Shown piece by piece: positions 37,600 to 47,440 of a stretch of DNA of 64,000 bases. The notes below the pieces were generated by a model that searched no databases, had not been told where the DNA came from, and saw only the letters and a list, made by a program, of their open reading frames with translations. The position numbers and the translations under genes were made by a program. Source of the stretch: Halisarca cf. caerulea (taxonomy: Eukaryota; Porifera; Demospongiae; Chondrillida; Halisarcidae); assembly GCA_963170055.1 (NCBI GenBank), contig CAUJGJ010000005.1, forward strand, positions 1,123,167 through 1,187,166. The letters are read 5' to 3'. Numbering within the stretch: the stretch's first letter is position 1; each line of letters opens with the position of its first letter.

Positions 37600-37638
37600 G
37601 TGCATGTGTAGTGTGTGTGTGTGTGTGCGTGTGTGTGC
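37600..37638. repeat. (TG)n array, LINE 5' side
   Basis: Inverted homologue of the right edge of the 5788-5985 array. It passes directly into LINE coding sequence (gtgtgtgcagaaaatagaaa). Confidence 0.9.
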
Positions 37639-38447
37639 AGAAAATAGAAATGAAATCCAGAACATGTTAGATGTCTTGGACAGATGCTGCAGAAAATGGG
37701 GAATGAAGTTTAATTGTAGCAAAACTAAACTAATGCCTGTTGGAAATTCGTCCGAGGATACCATACCAATTTGTCTAAATGGTGAACAAATTGAAGAATT
37801 AAGTCTGTAGTTTTGAGTATTTGGGGAGCATCCTGGAATCAACTTGAACGTAGATAGAGAAGTGGACAGCAGACTACACAAAGAGGGAACTGTTTATCGA
37901 TGTGGAGACACAAAGTATGTAGAAGTAGTAACCTCAGCATTGTAACCAAGGTATGGGTGTTCCAATCACTGGTGGTGTCAGTCCTTCTCTATGGTGCGGA
38001 GACCTGGCCTATGAATCAACAGAACTAAAGGAAGCTTAAGACTTTCCAGATGAGGTGTTTAAGGGATACTTTAGGGTTCACTCTGCTGGACAAGAAGAGG
38101 AATGAAGACATACTGAGAATGACAGGTCAGCCACCCATTGAGATCGAATTGAGGAAACAACGATTGCAGTGGTTTGGACATGTGTAAAGGATGGGTTTGA
38201 GAGGACACAGAAGAGATTGTTTTAGATGTAGACCAGCAGGGAAGAAAGACAACCCGGGGGAGTCAGTTTACGTTGGGTGGACACTATCAGCAGAGACCTT
38301 TCATGGATATCTAGCTTGAGGATTGGACAGATGTGGTGAAGGACAGACGAGCATGGAGAGGTGTTGGCCAGATATGAGGGATAGTAGATTAATCTTGATC
38401 TCCCAACATCCATGTGGATAAGGTCTGTGTGCACAAGTGCATATATA

Positions 38448-38449
<2 letters not shown>
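37639..38449 (+). mobile_element. 5'-truncated non-LTR retrotransposon fragment inside (TG)n
   Basis: Reads a reverse transcriptase tail, beginning downstream of the catalytic box: LDVLDRCCRKWGMKFNCSKTK, then across frames VSVLLYGAETWP, LKTFQMRCLRDTLGFTLLDK, GQPPIEIELRKQRLQWFGHV. Stops and shifts are present. This is a different LINE lineage from the one at 3373-5787 (different motifs, no zinc-knuckle or RLE block seen). It too is flanked on both sides by (TG)n in its own sense. Confidence 0.75.
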
Positions 38450-38504
<55 letters not shown>

Positions 38505-38582
38505 TGTGTACAGTGTACTTGCAGGTGTGTGTGTGTATGCACACGTGCATTTGTGCATGCACTATAAGCATGTGTGTTGCAG

Positions 38583-38661
<79 letters not shown>

Positions 38662-38696
38662 ATGTGTGTGTGTGTGTGTGTGTGCGCGCACGTGCG
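38450..38696. repeat. (TG)n arrays, LINE 3' side
   Basis: Two TG arrays split by an interrupted part (38508-38585). The flank at 38695-38760 is the inverted match of 2850-2935. Confidence 0.95.
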
Positions 38697-38760
38697 CATG
38701 TAGTTATACAAAGAATGCATACTTATGTTCTTATCTTTAGAGTGGATACTTACACATGCA

Positions 38761-39845
38761 GCCTTAATTCCATCATTGCATAGAACATGTCCTGGAGCAG
38801 GAGCTACATACATAGGCATTCCAGTGAAAACTAGCTAGGAAGTGAAGTTGTGTAAATCCACAAGAGTAAATCATAGTGTCCCACGATTCAAGGGGGGACC
38901 TCTTTGGTGGTGACAGGGGGTGCAGGTACAAGAGGACAAAGTCACAATCATGCACTACTGAGGAATGAACCTAAAGCCCATCCCATAGTCAGTGCTCTGC
39001 AATCAATCCACAGCCACCAGCAATGCTGCATGCACTCCCGGACCCCATATTATCATATCACCACCAAAGAGAGAAGAATGAAGACAATCCTCTATGCCGC
39101 ACCCAAACTGTGTCACATTATTTATACAACATATTTGTTTTATTGTAATTAATAACTGATTTGGATCCCTTCAAAAACAGCTACTGATCATGAGCTGCAT
39201 GAGCTCTTTGGCCTCAATAAGATTAATCAATTTAAATCTGATCCTAATCCATTGTGGACAGATTATTATGTAGTACACATTACACCTTCCAGATCTGATG
39301 TGTTCTGATATAATTGAATAGATATGTATGCAATATGTGTGCATATGTGCATCTGTACATATTGTGTCTAAATGTGTTCAAATACTCCAGCCTGCATGAG
39401 GGAGAGGTGCATGTGTAGAGGGTATACTAGTATTTACTGCTGGAAGAAGGATACTGTGTTTAAAGGAAGGGGATGAATGATTGATTGGATGAAGCTCGGA
39501 GTTAGCTTAAATGACTTGAGCCCCAGGACACCTTTGTCAGGTTCAAACTACACTGATAATAATATTATACGTGGAGCCACTCTGACTGTTTTAGATAAAG
39601 ATAGGCAGGTACCGGCTAAGCTGTCATAACATTGACAACAGATTTCTGAATTTCTAGCACACTATATCCTTCACAAAGTCTTCAATATAAATCTGCAAAA
39701 AATGAACACCCCATCCAAGAAACTTTTGGCCTTGCCTAGTCTTATGCAGACTTTTATGTGCTCTAGTCGGGTGTTAAGGATGTTTACTACGTCATATAAA
39801 CATGGAGAAAAGGGTCGGCAACAACAGACTAAGCTGTGTCACAAA
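38761..39845. other. no gene recognised upstream of GTF2H5
   Basis: Mixed-composition intergenic sequence. No exon or repeat boundary I can support. Confidence 0.4.
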
Positions 39846-39848
39846 CGC

Positions 39849-39891
39849 TATAAAATGGCGGAGTGGTAGACGTCATCGTACGCGTACGATT
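39849..39891 (+). promoter_or_regulatory. candidate GTF2H5 core promoter: TATA-like/YY1-like site, CRE-like site and palindrome
   Basis: TATAAAA (39849-39855) overlaps AAAATGGCGG (39852-39861), a YY1-type site. GACGTCAT follows, then the perfect palindrome atcgtacgcgtacgat, all within 90 bp upstream of the ATG. This is motif recognition only. Confidence 0.4.
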
Positions 39892-39933
39892 CGATCTGTA
39901 TGACTCGTTGAGCTTGAGAGCTCGGCGGTTATC

Positions 39934-42341
39934 ATGGTACAGGCATCAAAAGGAAAGCTCCTAAAATGGTAATTGAGTCCCTGGTACTGTATTATAGTAC
40001 TGTCTGCATGTCGTCTGTATACGCATACACTAATTATAACTGATTCACTAAGTAGGATAAAGCAATGGAACGTCAATGGTGGGCCAAAAGTAGTGTCAAC
40101 AGCAACTTAGAGGCCTAATTTTTGGTCAGTATTGCCTATAGGAATTGCGAATTCAGCATTGGTAAATATGTCTAGACAGCACAACTGTAAACAAGAGTAA
40201 AGACCTTGTTTTGTTAACCCCTAGTCTTCAATTCAATTCGATAAGTTTTACAGACTGCCAGTCTGGTGCAATTGTAATCATGTATGATTTTATACGTAAG
40301 TAGTGAATGTGTTTGGATTTGTAGTGGAATATACCCTGAGTTTCCAGGATGGTTATTGAACTTGTGCCATTTTACAATGTTCATAAGACATAGTGGTACG
40401 TGATTTTCCTTAGCAACATGTGACAGCCTTGTTTTCTCTGTACCCTTTATATTTGTCAATCATGTTTTGTTTTGGTTGTGTACTGTTTATTTAATGTTTG
40501 TTGGTGGAATCCTTAAGTAGTCTAAGTAATCTGATCCTACTGTTACTCTTGTAGCTATTAAAAAATGCATGAAAAGCCAAATGCATATACCAGCTGGGTG
40601 TGACACACTGTCCCCAATCCACCAAGCACTAGATTACAAGAGTTGTGGGTTATTGAAATAATCTTGGTATATTTTAGGGGCTGTCTGCTATATTGTTTTC
40701 ATTTGGACTTTTAGTGTGCAAAGAAAGCCTAAATGCACCAAGTGGTGTACATTTCCTTTTTTGAAGACAAATGTTAGTGGTTGTCAGACTCTTTGTCTAC
40801 AAGAACAAAATGCAACTGTTGTAGGTGATCATCACGAACGAATTTGCTGAGTTCTGTGGGAAGATGACAAATAATTAGATCGCTTCCCATTCTGCTGCAC
40901 TGATTCAGCATTATACAAATATATTGTTTATTTCACTTATTCGGATATTTCACTTATCCAAACCCAAAGAAACCTGTTTGCCCATGGGAGTTCGGATGAG
41001 CGAGGATGTACTGTATATATACCGGATGAGCCTTATACACCCCAAGTCCAAATGAAAGTAATATAGGGGCTGCCTGCTGACATCCCCTAACAGCTACTCA
41101 ATGCTTTTCAAGTGATTTGAGTGTGTGGGGCAGTAGCTTCCACAAGTTTGTAACTCGAATTTCTTGTTGTATGGTAACTGTACCTCAAGGGATGTTCTGA
41201 TTAAGTAGAATTTGGTCAATTGAGATGTCTGATTACAAAGTTTCTGCTGTACCAAGTAGTCTATTGGTATAGATTCATTTTCTCAAATGCAGAGCTAAGC
41301 CTATGTTCATAGTGTTAGTTCACCACAAATTTTGACAGCCAACTGCCATTTTCTTTAGTTAGAATGGTTGATGCAAGAGACTGTTTGGTATGATCAACCT
41401 CAATTTATCCATATGCTCTCTATATAATGTAACCTAGTATAGTCTATGATTTGTGTGGAGGATACGCAAAGTGAATGATATGTTTCATGTCTTGGCCATC
41501 TTTGAGAATAGATGAGGCCGGGTTTCGATTCAGTTTATGCAAGTATGTTCCTACTAGTTGCAAACAAATACTTTTAATGTTAGCACAAAATATTGAAAAA
41601 ACAAGTTGAAAGATATAATTCATTGTCAAGTTAAAACTTGTAAACTGCAGTGTGTTACATGTGAGTGCATCTCTGTATGGAACCGGATAGCCACTGATCC
41701 CAAAGTAACGTAGCGGTTGTGCATGCCTTTCATACTGTCATGTTGTACTTGATTTTATGCAGAATGTGGATGAGGGTTTGAACCCAGTGTACCATAGGCA
41801 TATCCAGGGGGTGCTCAGGATACTTAAGCACCCCCACCCTGAGGATCAGAGCCTTAGATTTAGTGAATACCCAGTGAAAATGTTAAAATTAATCACCCGT
41901 TTATTGTGGGTAATATTACTCAATATACTGAGCTATGAGAGTAGCAAAGTCTCCCTTCATTTAAGCCGGCAAAATTTAAAAAATGGCAGAAGAATGTGGC
42001 AGCCATTTTGATAACGTCATAGGGTAGTTTGTGCAACACTTTCTGATAATGATCTGCATGTCTCTGTTTGTTTCATGCTTAGTTCTAAAGTCAATAATAT
42101 TTGGCTATATTCTTCCTATGTTTTTCTTGAATGCTGCAGCAGTGATCCTGCAATCAAACAGTTTATAATTCACCTGGATGAGACAAAGAAATTGGGCAAA
42201 AAGTTTATAATTCATGACCTGGATGAAGTTCATCTTTTTGTGGAGGAATCAATAGTAGTTGAGTTACAGAAACAAGTAGACTACTTGATGGAAGAAAATT
42301 CCTATTCGGAGTTTGCTCAAGAGTCCAAACTTCGTAGTTAG
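39934..42341 (+). CDS. GTF2H5: TFIIH subunit 5 (TTDA/Tfb5 homologue)
   Basis: join(39934..39968, 42143..42341), 77 residues (human protein 71). It is the smallest subunit of TFIIH, which stabilises the complex in nucleotide excision repair and transcription. Exon 1 gives MVQASKGKLLK. Exon 2 gives CDPAIKQFIIHLDE, LGKKFIIHDLDEVHLFV and a C-terminal helix ELQKQVDYLMEEN. These match the known order CDPAMKQF...LGKKFII.D.D..H.FV. The exon junction falls inside the Cys codon. The acceptor is cagcag, so either CDP or CSDP can be made; the second AG gives the conserved form. The tail past YLMEEN is a few residues longer than usual. H2A.Z follows 262 bp later on the same strand. Confidence 0.92.
40925..41020. 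repeat. MITE-like sequence in GTF2H5 intron
   Basis: tatttcacttattcggatat...ggatgagcgaggatgtactg, with imperfect inverted ends resembling the CACTTATCC family at 27272 and 52972. Confidence 0.4.
41470..41700. repeat. dispersed repeat in GTF2H5 intron (with 14410-14660)
   Basis: Shares cttggccatctttgaga, acaagttgaaagat and gtgagtgcatctctgtat with the segment downstream of the GNAT gene at 13796. Possible function unknown. Confidence 0.55.
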
Positions 42342-42383
42342 CGTATATTTCATGCTCTTTTTATTTCGTGTAATCATAAAAGT

Positions 42384-42491
42384 ATGCAAATGGGATTCAA
42401 TCGTTGGTGTCGAGTATCAACAATGGAATGTATGGTCAATCGTGCGATTCTTTGTGGCATATAGAGCGTTAATATTTTGGCGGCTTTGTCA
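42384..42491 (+). promoter_or_regulatory. candidate H2A.Z promoter motifs
   Basis: A perfect octamer ATGCAAAT (42384-42391) and an E2F-like TTTTGGCGG (42475-42483) followed by an X-box-like gtcatggtaac lie in the 262 bp between GTF2H5 and the H2A.Z start. The octamer is known from histone promoters. Confidence 0.45.
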
Positions 42492-42603
42492 TGGTAACAA
42501 AAAGGCGTGGTTACGTGAAGGTGAGCGTCAAAAAGAGTAGGCACTTCAGGTGGAAAGAAAGTTTGCCGCGATTGATTTCTAAAATTTCTCAGAGCGAAGA
42601 ACA

Positions 42604-43780
42604 ATGGTAATGTTAAATTTTCACAATATCTTATAATCTATATCTTTCATTTCGTATTATTCACAATTGTCTATGATTTGTTTGTGCGCATGTTCGCGCG
42701 GTAAATTTAAAATGTCGTGGTTATCTCGCAGCCCGGTGGAAAAGCAGGCAAAGACGCCAAAGTAAAATCCAAAGCTGTTTCAAGATCGCAGAGAGCTGGA
42801 TTGCAGGTAGATCGTTACTTTCTGTTGTCCAAACTACATATTATGTCACTGTGTTTTATTCGTTACTCCTATAGTTCCCTGTGGGTCGTATACACAGACA
42901 TTTGAAACTGAGAACGACTAGCCATGGCCGTGTCGGTGCCACAGCTGCTGTTTACAGTGCTGCTATCTTGGAATATTTAACAGCTGAGGTACTTTGTGTA
43001 ATGTTGCATGTTTTGGCGCGTTGTTTGTATTGGTCTTTGGTTGGGCGACAACATTTGGTGCATTGTAAATTAATCCGACCATGGAAGCAGCTGTCAATCA
43101 TTTGTTGGGTTACACACTGCCTAATGATGGGCAGTATGTCTTGCTGTAGTGATAATGTACTTGTGCCATCATTTTGGGTCTTGTAAACTAGGTGCCATTC
43201 GAATATTCTTCATTAAACATCAAACATGGATACGGTCTCTTGAAAGTGTTGTTTGTCTCACTATTTACTAGGTACTGGAGTTGGCTGGTAACTGTTCCAA
43301 AGATTTGAAAGTGAAGAGAATTACTCCAAGACATTTACAGTTGGCTATCAGAGGTGACGAAGAGTTAGATACTCTTATTAAAGCCACTATTGCTGGAGGA
43401 GGTGAGTTCCCAGACAACTAACTCTGTGCTTCATTGTTCACATGCTTATGCTAAGTATTAGTCTCTATAGAGACCTGCCCTCATATTATGTGCTAATCTG
43501 CCAATAGACAATTGTTGAAGTAAAGAAATTTGTGGAATAGAGGCGTTTTGCAGTGGAATTTACACACATACATAAGTGTTGAGTGCCAGTAATGCACTAC
43601 TATTAATACCAGTTTACAACTGACCCGGGCAGCCTCCTTGTAAAATTATTGACATTGACACAAATCCCTGAAGTGTTTTGGATGACCCCTTTGTATTTTC
43701 TCTTCATTCTAGGTGTCATCCCTCACATCCACAAGACTTTGATTGCCAAGAAAACTATTCTACCTGGAAAAGCCCCATAA
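42604..43780 (+). CDS. H2AZ: histone variant H2A.Z
   Basis: join(42604..42606, 42732..42806, 42875..42988, 43272..43401, 43713..43780), 129 residues; all introns GT-AG with phases that fit. Exon 1 codes only the ATG. The protein is a nucleosome core variant placed at promoters. It reads [68 protein letters not shown] and the H2A.Z-type [10 protein letters not shown] docking region. The [19 protein letters not shown] stretch separates it from canonical H2A. The C-terminal tail ([10 protein letters not shown]) is unlike the vertebrate GQQKTV end. Intron-containing and presumably polyadenylated, not a replication-type histone gene; I did not see a histone 3' stem-loop. Confidence 0.97.
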
Positions 43781-43871
43781 ACCCTTTTTTCTTGTTAGAG
43801 CACAACTTCTGTATAAGTTATGATGTCCTACCTTTGTAACGCTAGTGGGCGTTTATTTTAGCGCATTAGAT

Positions 43872-43926
43872 ATGTCATGTTTTGCGCAATCACCAGAAGA
43901 CTTTCGAGCTTTTCGTCCAATATCAG
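43872..43926 (+). other. possible first coding exon of the serine hydrolase-like gene
   Basis: ATG followed by 18 codons (MSCFAQSPEDFRAFRPIS plus one base) ends at cag|gtggaa. The phase fits the next hydrolase exon at 45417, but it lies only 92 bp after the H2A.Z stop and the donor is weak. Offered as a candidate only. Confidence 0.25.
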
Positions 43927-43971
43927 GTGGAAAGAAAGTTAGTGTGCTTTATACGTTGGGCGCGGTGATCA

Positions 43972-44012
43972 TACCATAGACACCCTATACTACGTAGTAT
44001 AGAGTGTCCATG
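43972..44012. repeat. near-perfect palindrome, CATAGACACYCTATACTACG family
   Basis: gacaccctatactac and gtagtatagagtgtc are complementary with one mismatch and essentially no loop. Relatives at 30376 and 33678. Confidence 0.8.
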
Positions 44013-44156
44013 ATAATAATACTGCATGCATCAGCCCATTCGTTTCGTGAGCTGCAAAGAAGTCCTCCAATTTTAAACTAAGGGTATAATTTAAGATCTT
44101 CGTTTCCGAGTGAAAATTCGGGGTTTGATGAGCCAGTGACAATTCCTGCAGTCAGA

Positions 44157-44560
44157 TAGATAGATAGATATTATTATTTATGCAGGAAAATCTTAACATA
44201 GCTGGTCTGCCCATGCAGGTATCCTGCTATACACTGATGATCATGAAAAAATATGTTATACAATGGTGGCAGCCATAACAATGGTAACAATAGTGGAAAT
44301 AACAAGTAATGTAGGTGGATAACATAATACTTAGTAAGTCATTGAAACACGGTTCATATGCATACGTACATAGAATGTCACACACCCAAGCAGCTGGAAT
44401 TAAAGTATTTTAACACAGAATTGAAGCCTGCAGAAGCTCACATCCTCTTCAAATGTGTTGGGAGCAAGTTCCACACTTTACCCCAGCAAATCCAAGCCAT
44501 CTCCTCCCTAATTAAGTTATGAAAGGACGAAGAGTCTGATTACCCTGGACTAATTTTGTA
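44157..44560 (-). mobile_element. LINE 3'-end fragment ending in (TATC)n
   Basis: On the - strand a short piece reads WNLLPTHLKR.., typical of the extreme C-terminus of CR1/Jockey-like ORF2. Noncoding sequence follows and ends at a short tatctatctatc run (44157-44172). The same end type is seen at 58258. Confidence 0.5.
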
Positions 44561-45158
44561 TATTTCCCAGGTATTCAGCACATAGTATTTATGCTGGGGA
44601 GCTAGAGTACACTAGCACAGCATTGTAGGAATGTAGACTAAATTTGTATAAACGCTTATTATCACATTCATTTCCATATAGTGTGCTTACTGCATGCATA
44701 TATGCATTAAATATATCACGGTATTTTTTGTAGCCACATGCAGGAACTTTACCATTCTTGCAGCTGGTGGAGAGTCGATCAGAGTGCATACTGGTTGTTG
44801 ACAGCTACTATTCCCTCTCCATTAAATGTCTCTAATTCCAACTCCATTTTATTCACTTTCAACTTTATACAGTATATCACTTCCCACAATTCACAACCAT
44901 CACTACATTTCCATATATTTGGCTGCACCAAAACCCGGTGTCAGACCATCTCACCAGCTGCAAAAAGGTATTTTTTCTAGCTATAGAATAAATTTCTTTT
45001 AGTTTATACCATTCCTAATTCCAGTTTTTCTCTGCTTGTAATCTTGATGTAGCCTTTTCTCTATGAGCTTGCAATTGCAATATGCCAATAACTGAAAAGC
45101 ATTGCATGGTATATGAGACTCACTATGTGTCTGCATATATAGATACTACGAGTGTACA
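44561..45158. repeat. dispersed repeat (with 22620-22800) and otherwise nothing recognised
   Basis: The segment 44810-44965 (tatttggctgcaccaaaacc, ggtgtcagaccatc) matches the reverse complement of 22650-22800, likely LINE 3' sequence. No exon seen. Confidence 0.5.
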
Positions 45159-45228
45159 CTGTGCAAATTCCTACATTCCGCAGCATATACATATGTGCTG
45201 CACTTGAGGGATGTAGGAATTTGCACAG
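45159..45228. repeat. hairpin with perfect 18-bp arms
   Basis: ctgtgcaaattcctacat and its exact complement flank an inner palindrome (gcagcatatacatatgtgctgc, given here only by its arms gcagca and tgctgc). Confidence 0.85.
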
Positions 45229-45416
45229 ATACCCGTCTAGCTTCATGTATGTGTAGCCCTATGCTCGTCTAGCCCTATGCCTGTCTTACCCTTTGCCCAT
45301 CTTAGATACTACATAGTGTCAGTGACCTTGCAGTACTAGTGATATTTCACACTTCCCTTATAACCTCTTTCCTGAATTTTGATTGTATTCTCCTTACATG
45401 GTCTAACACACCATAG

Positions 45417-47375
45417 TTGCCATACCAGTACCATGGGGACACATTGCAGGGAAGTCCTGGGGAGATGAGAAGAGTAGCAGAAAAGTCCTCTGTCTTCACG
45501 GTAAGCTCCTATCTTTTATTGTTAATACATGTATTCTTATTAATGCTAAAGTTAATTCCCAATTTATCATTTCTGCCTGCATGTGATTTGGCTTGTACCT
45601 GACTATTTTCATTATTCATTGTTTGTGGTCATGTGATCATAGATGAGTCTAGCCATTGCTACGTTACATATTGATTTCATTAATTTGTATTAAAAATGTG
45701 ATTTTAATATATATGTGTAGTTGTACATGTATTAGTCTTAGAACAAAATTAACGATACAATTCCCAGATTAGTTTCTTTATATTGTTTTTCAATAACTTA
45801 AAAGTTTCAATAATTATAATGATCAAAGTGTACAAATACGTATGTAAAAATAATGTGCATTTCGGTACAAATGAATAGTGAAAAATGACCGCCCTCCCTC
45901 ATGCTATAATTTAGAAGGCTTGATGATAGACTGGGAATCATTTTTGCCTGCCTAATTTTGTATGTTTGTGTTTGTTAGTTTGGTGCATTTCAGTTAAACT
46001 CTTACTTTTAGTCATGTGCAGTTAAACCTCTATGCTGAAATGATACTACAAATTTTGATTGCTAGAGAATATTTTTAATATTTTGTACAACCAAGTAAAT
46101 ATTTGTCGTAAATTGAACCAGGGTTAGTACGTATGGGATAGTGGCTGCATTTAGGTAGTCTCGCATAGCCCAGACCGCTATTTCACTTCCTGTTTTGGTG
46201 ACTATGACATCACTGCTGACCGGTGACGTCGTAGTCACCGAAACAGGAGGCGAAATAGCAGTCTGGGCTATGCGAGACTAGCATTTAGGGGGGGTGGAGA
46301 TCTGCTGCCTCCCTAAATGTGTATCTCAGCATATACGTACACTAAGGGCTCCTAAAAGGCAGGATTTATTGGGAAATGGATAAAAAAAAACAAATGAAAC
46401 TGTTTTTAACGGGTAGGTCAAATGTATGGAAAGTTTTTAATGGAAACCACTACCCAGGAAAGGGCGGCATCCAGCCACCCCGCGCCTCCCCAACGGACCT
46501 AATGGTTATGGAAGTCTAGGGCAACCAAACCTAGCCTAGCCTAGTTAGTCTGGAAAGGAGGTCTTACACCCTCAACAGCAGACATAATGGTCAAATAAGT
46601 CTAGGGCAACCAAACCTAGCCTAGCCTAGTTGGTCTACTATGGGGAAAAACAGCCTGAGGAAAAGTGGACTTCCGCTGGGATTGAACCGGCGACCTTCAG
46701 CTTTGTACGCTGATGCTCTACCTTCTGAGCTAGGAAGCCCATCCAGTAGGCAAGGCCACGGATCACCCTTAAGAAGGCACCCCTCCTCATTAACTGGCTG
46801 TACAACTAAACTAAGTTGATTTGAAACTGTTTTTAACGGGTAGGTCAAATGTATGGAAAGGCTCAGGCTGTTTTTCCCCATAGTAGACCAACTAGGCTAG
46901 GCTAGGTTTGGTTGCCCTAGACTTATTTGACCATTATGTCTGCTGTTGAGGGTGTAAGACCTCCTTTCCAGACTAACTAGGCTAGGCTAGGTTTGGTTGC
47001 CCTAGACTTCCATAACCATTAGGTCCGTTGGGGAGGCGCGGGGTGGCTGGATGCCGCCCTTTCCTGGGTAGTGGTTTCCATTAAAAACTTTCCAAAAAAA
47101 ACAAATGTTTAAATTTTGAAAATTTTTCTCAAGACCTTTGTCACCATCCCTTAGCCCCCCTGGAATTGTATGTACATAGCATTGTTGCCTATACTGTATA
47201 ATACCTCCTCCCCACATAGCATTGCTACCTATAATACCCCACCCCCAAGTCTCTGTACACCTATATACTCCTGTATTGCATTGCCCCTCTAAGATTTTGA
47301 GACACTCAATTTGCCCCCCTCAGCCCTGAATCCTGTATGCAGCCCTCTTTGCTAAGTCTAAGTGCATTGCATGAT

Positions 47376-47440
<65 letters not shown>

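Larger units (their letters stand above)
35690..37612. repeat. inverted segmental duplication, arm 2 (with 5986-7480)
   Basis: Reverse-complement partner of the GNAT copy C region. It extends through the (TG)n arrays to about 38760. Confidence 0.85.

Noticed and set aside
46667..46739. A functional tRNA gene
   Set aside because: The ACA anticodon, a T-stem mismatch and the position in the spacer of a foldback make a tRNA-derived repeat more likely. It is reported only as tRNA-like.
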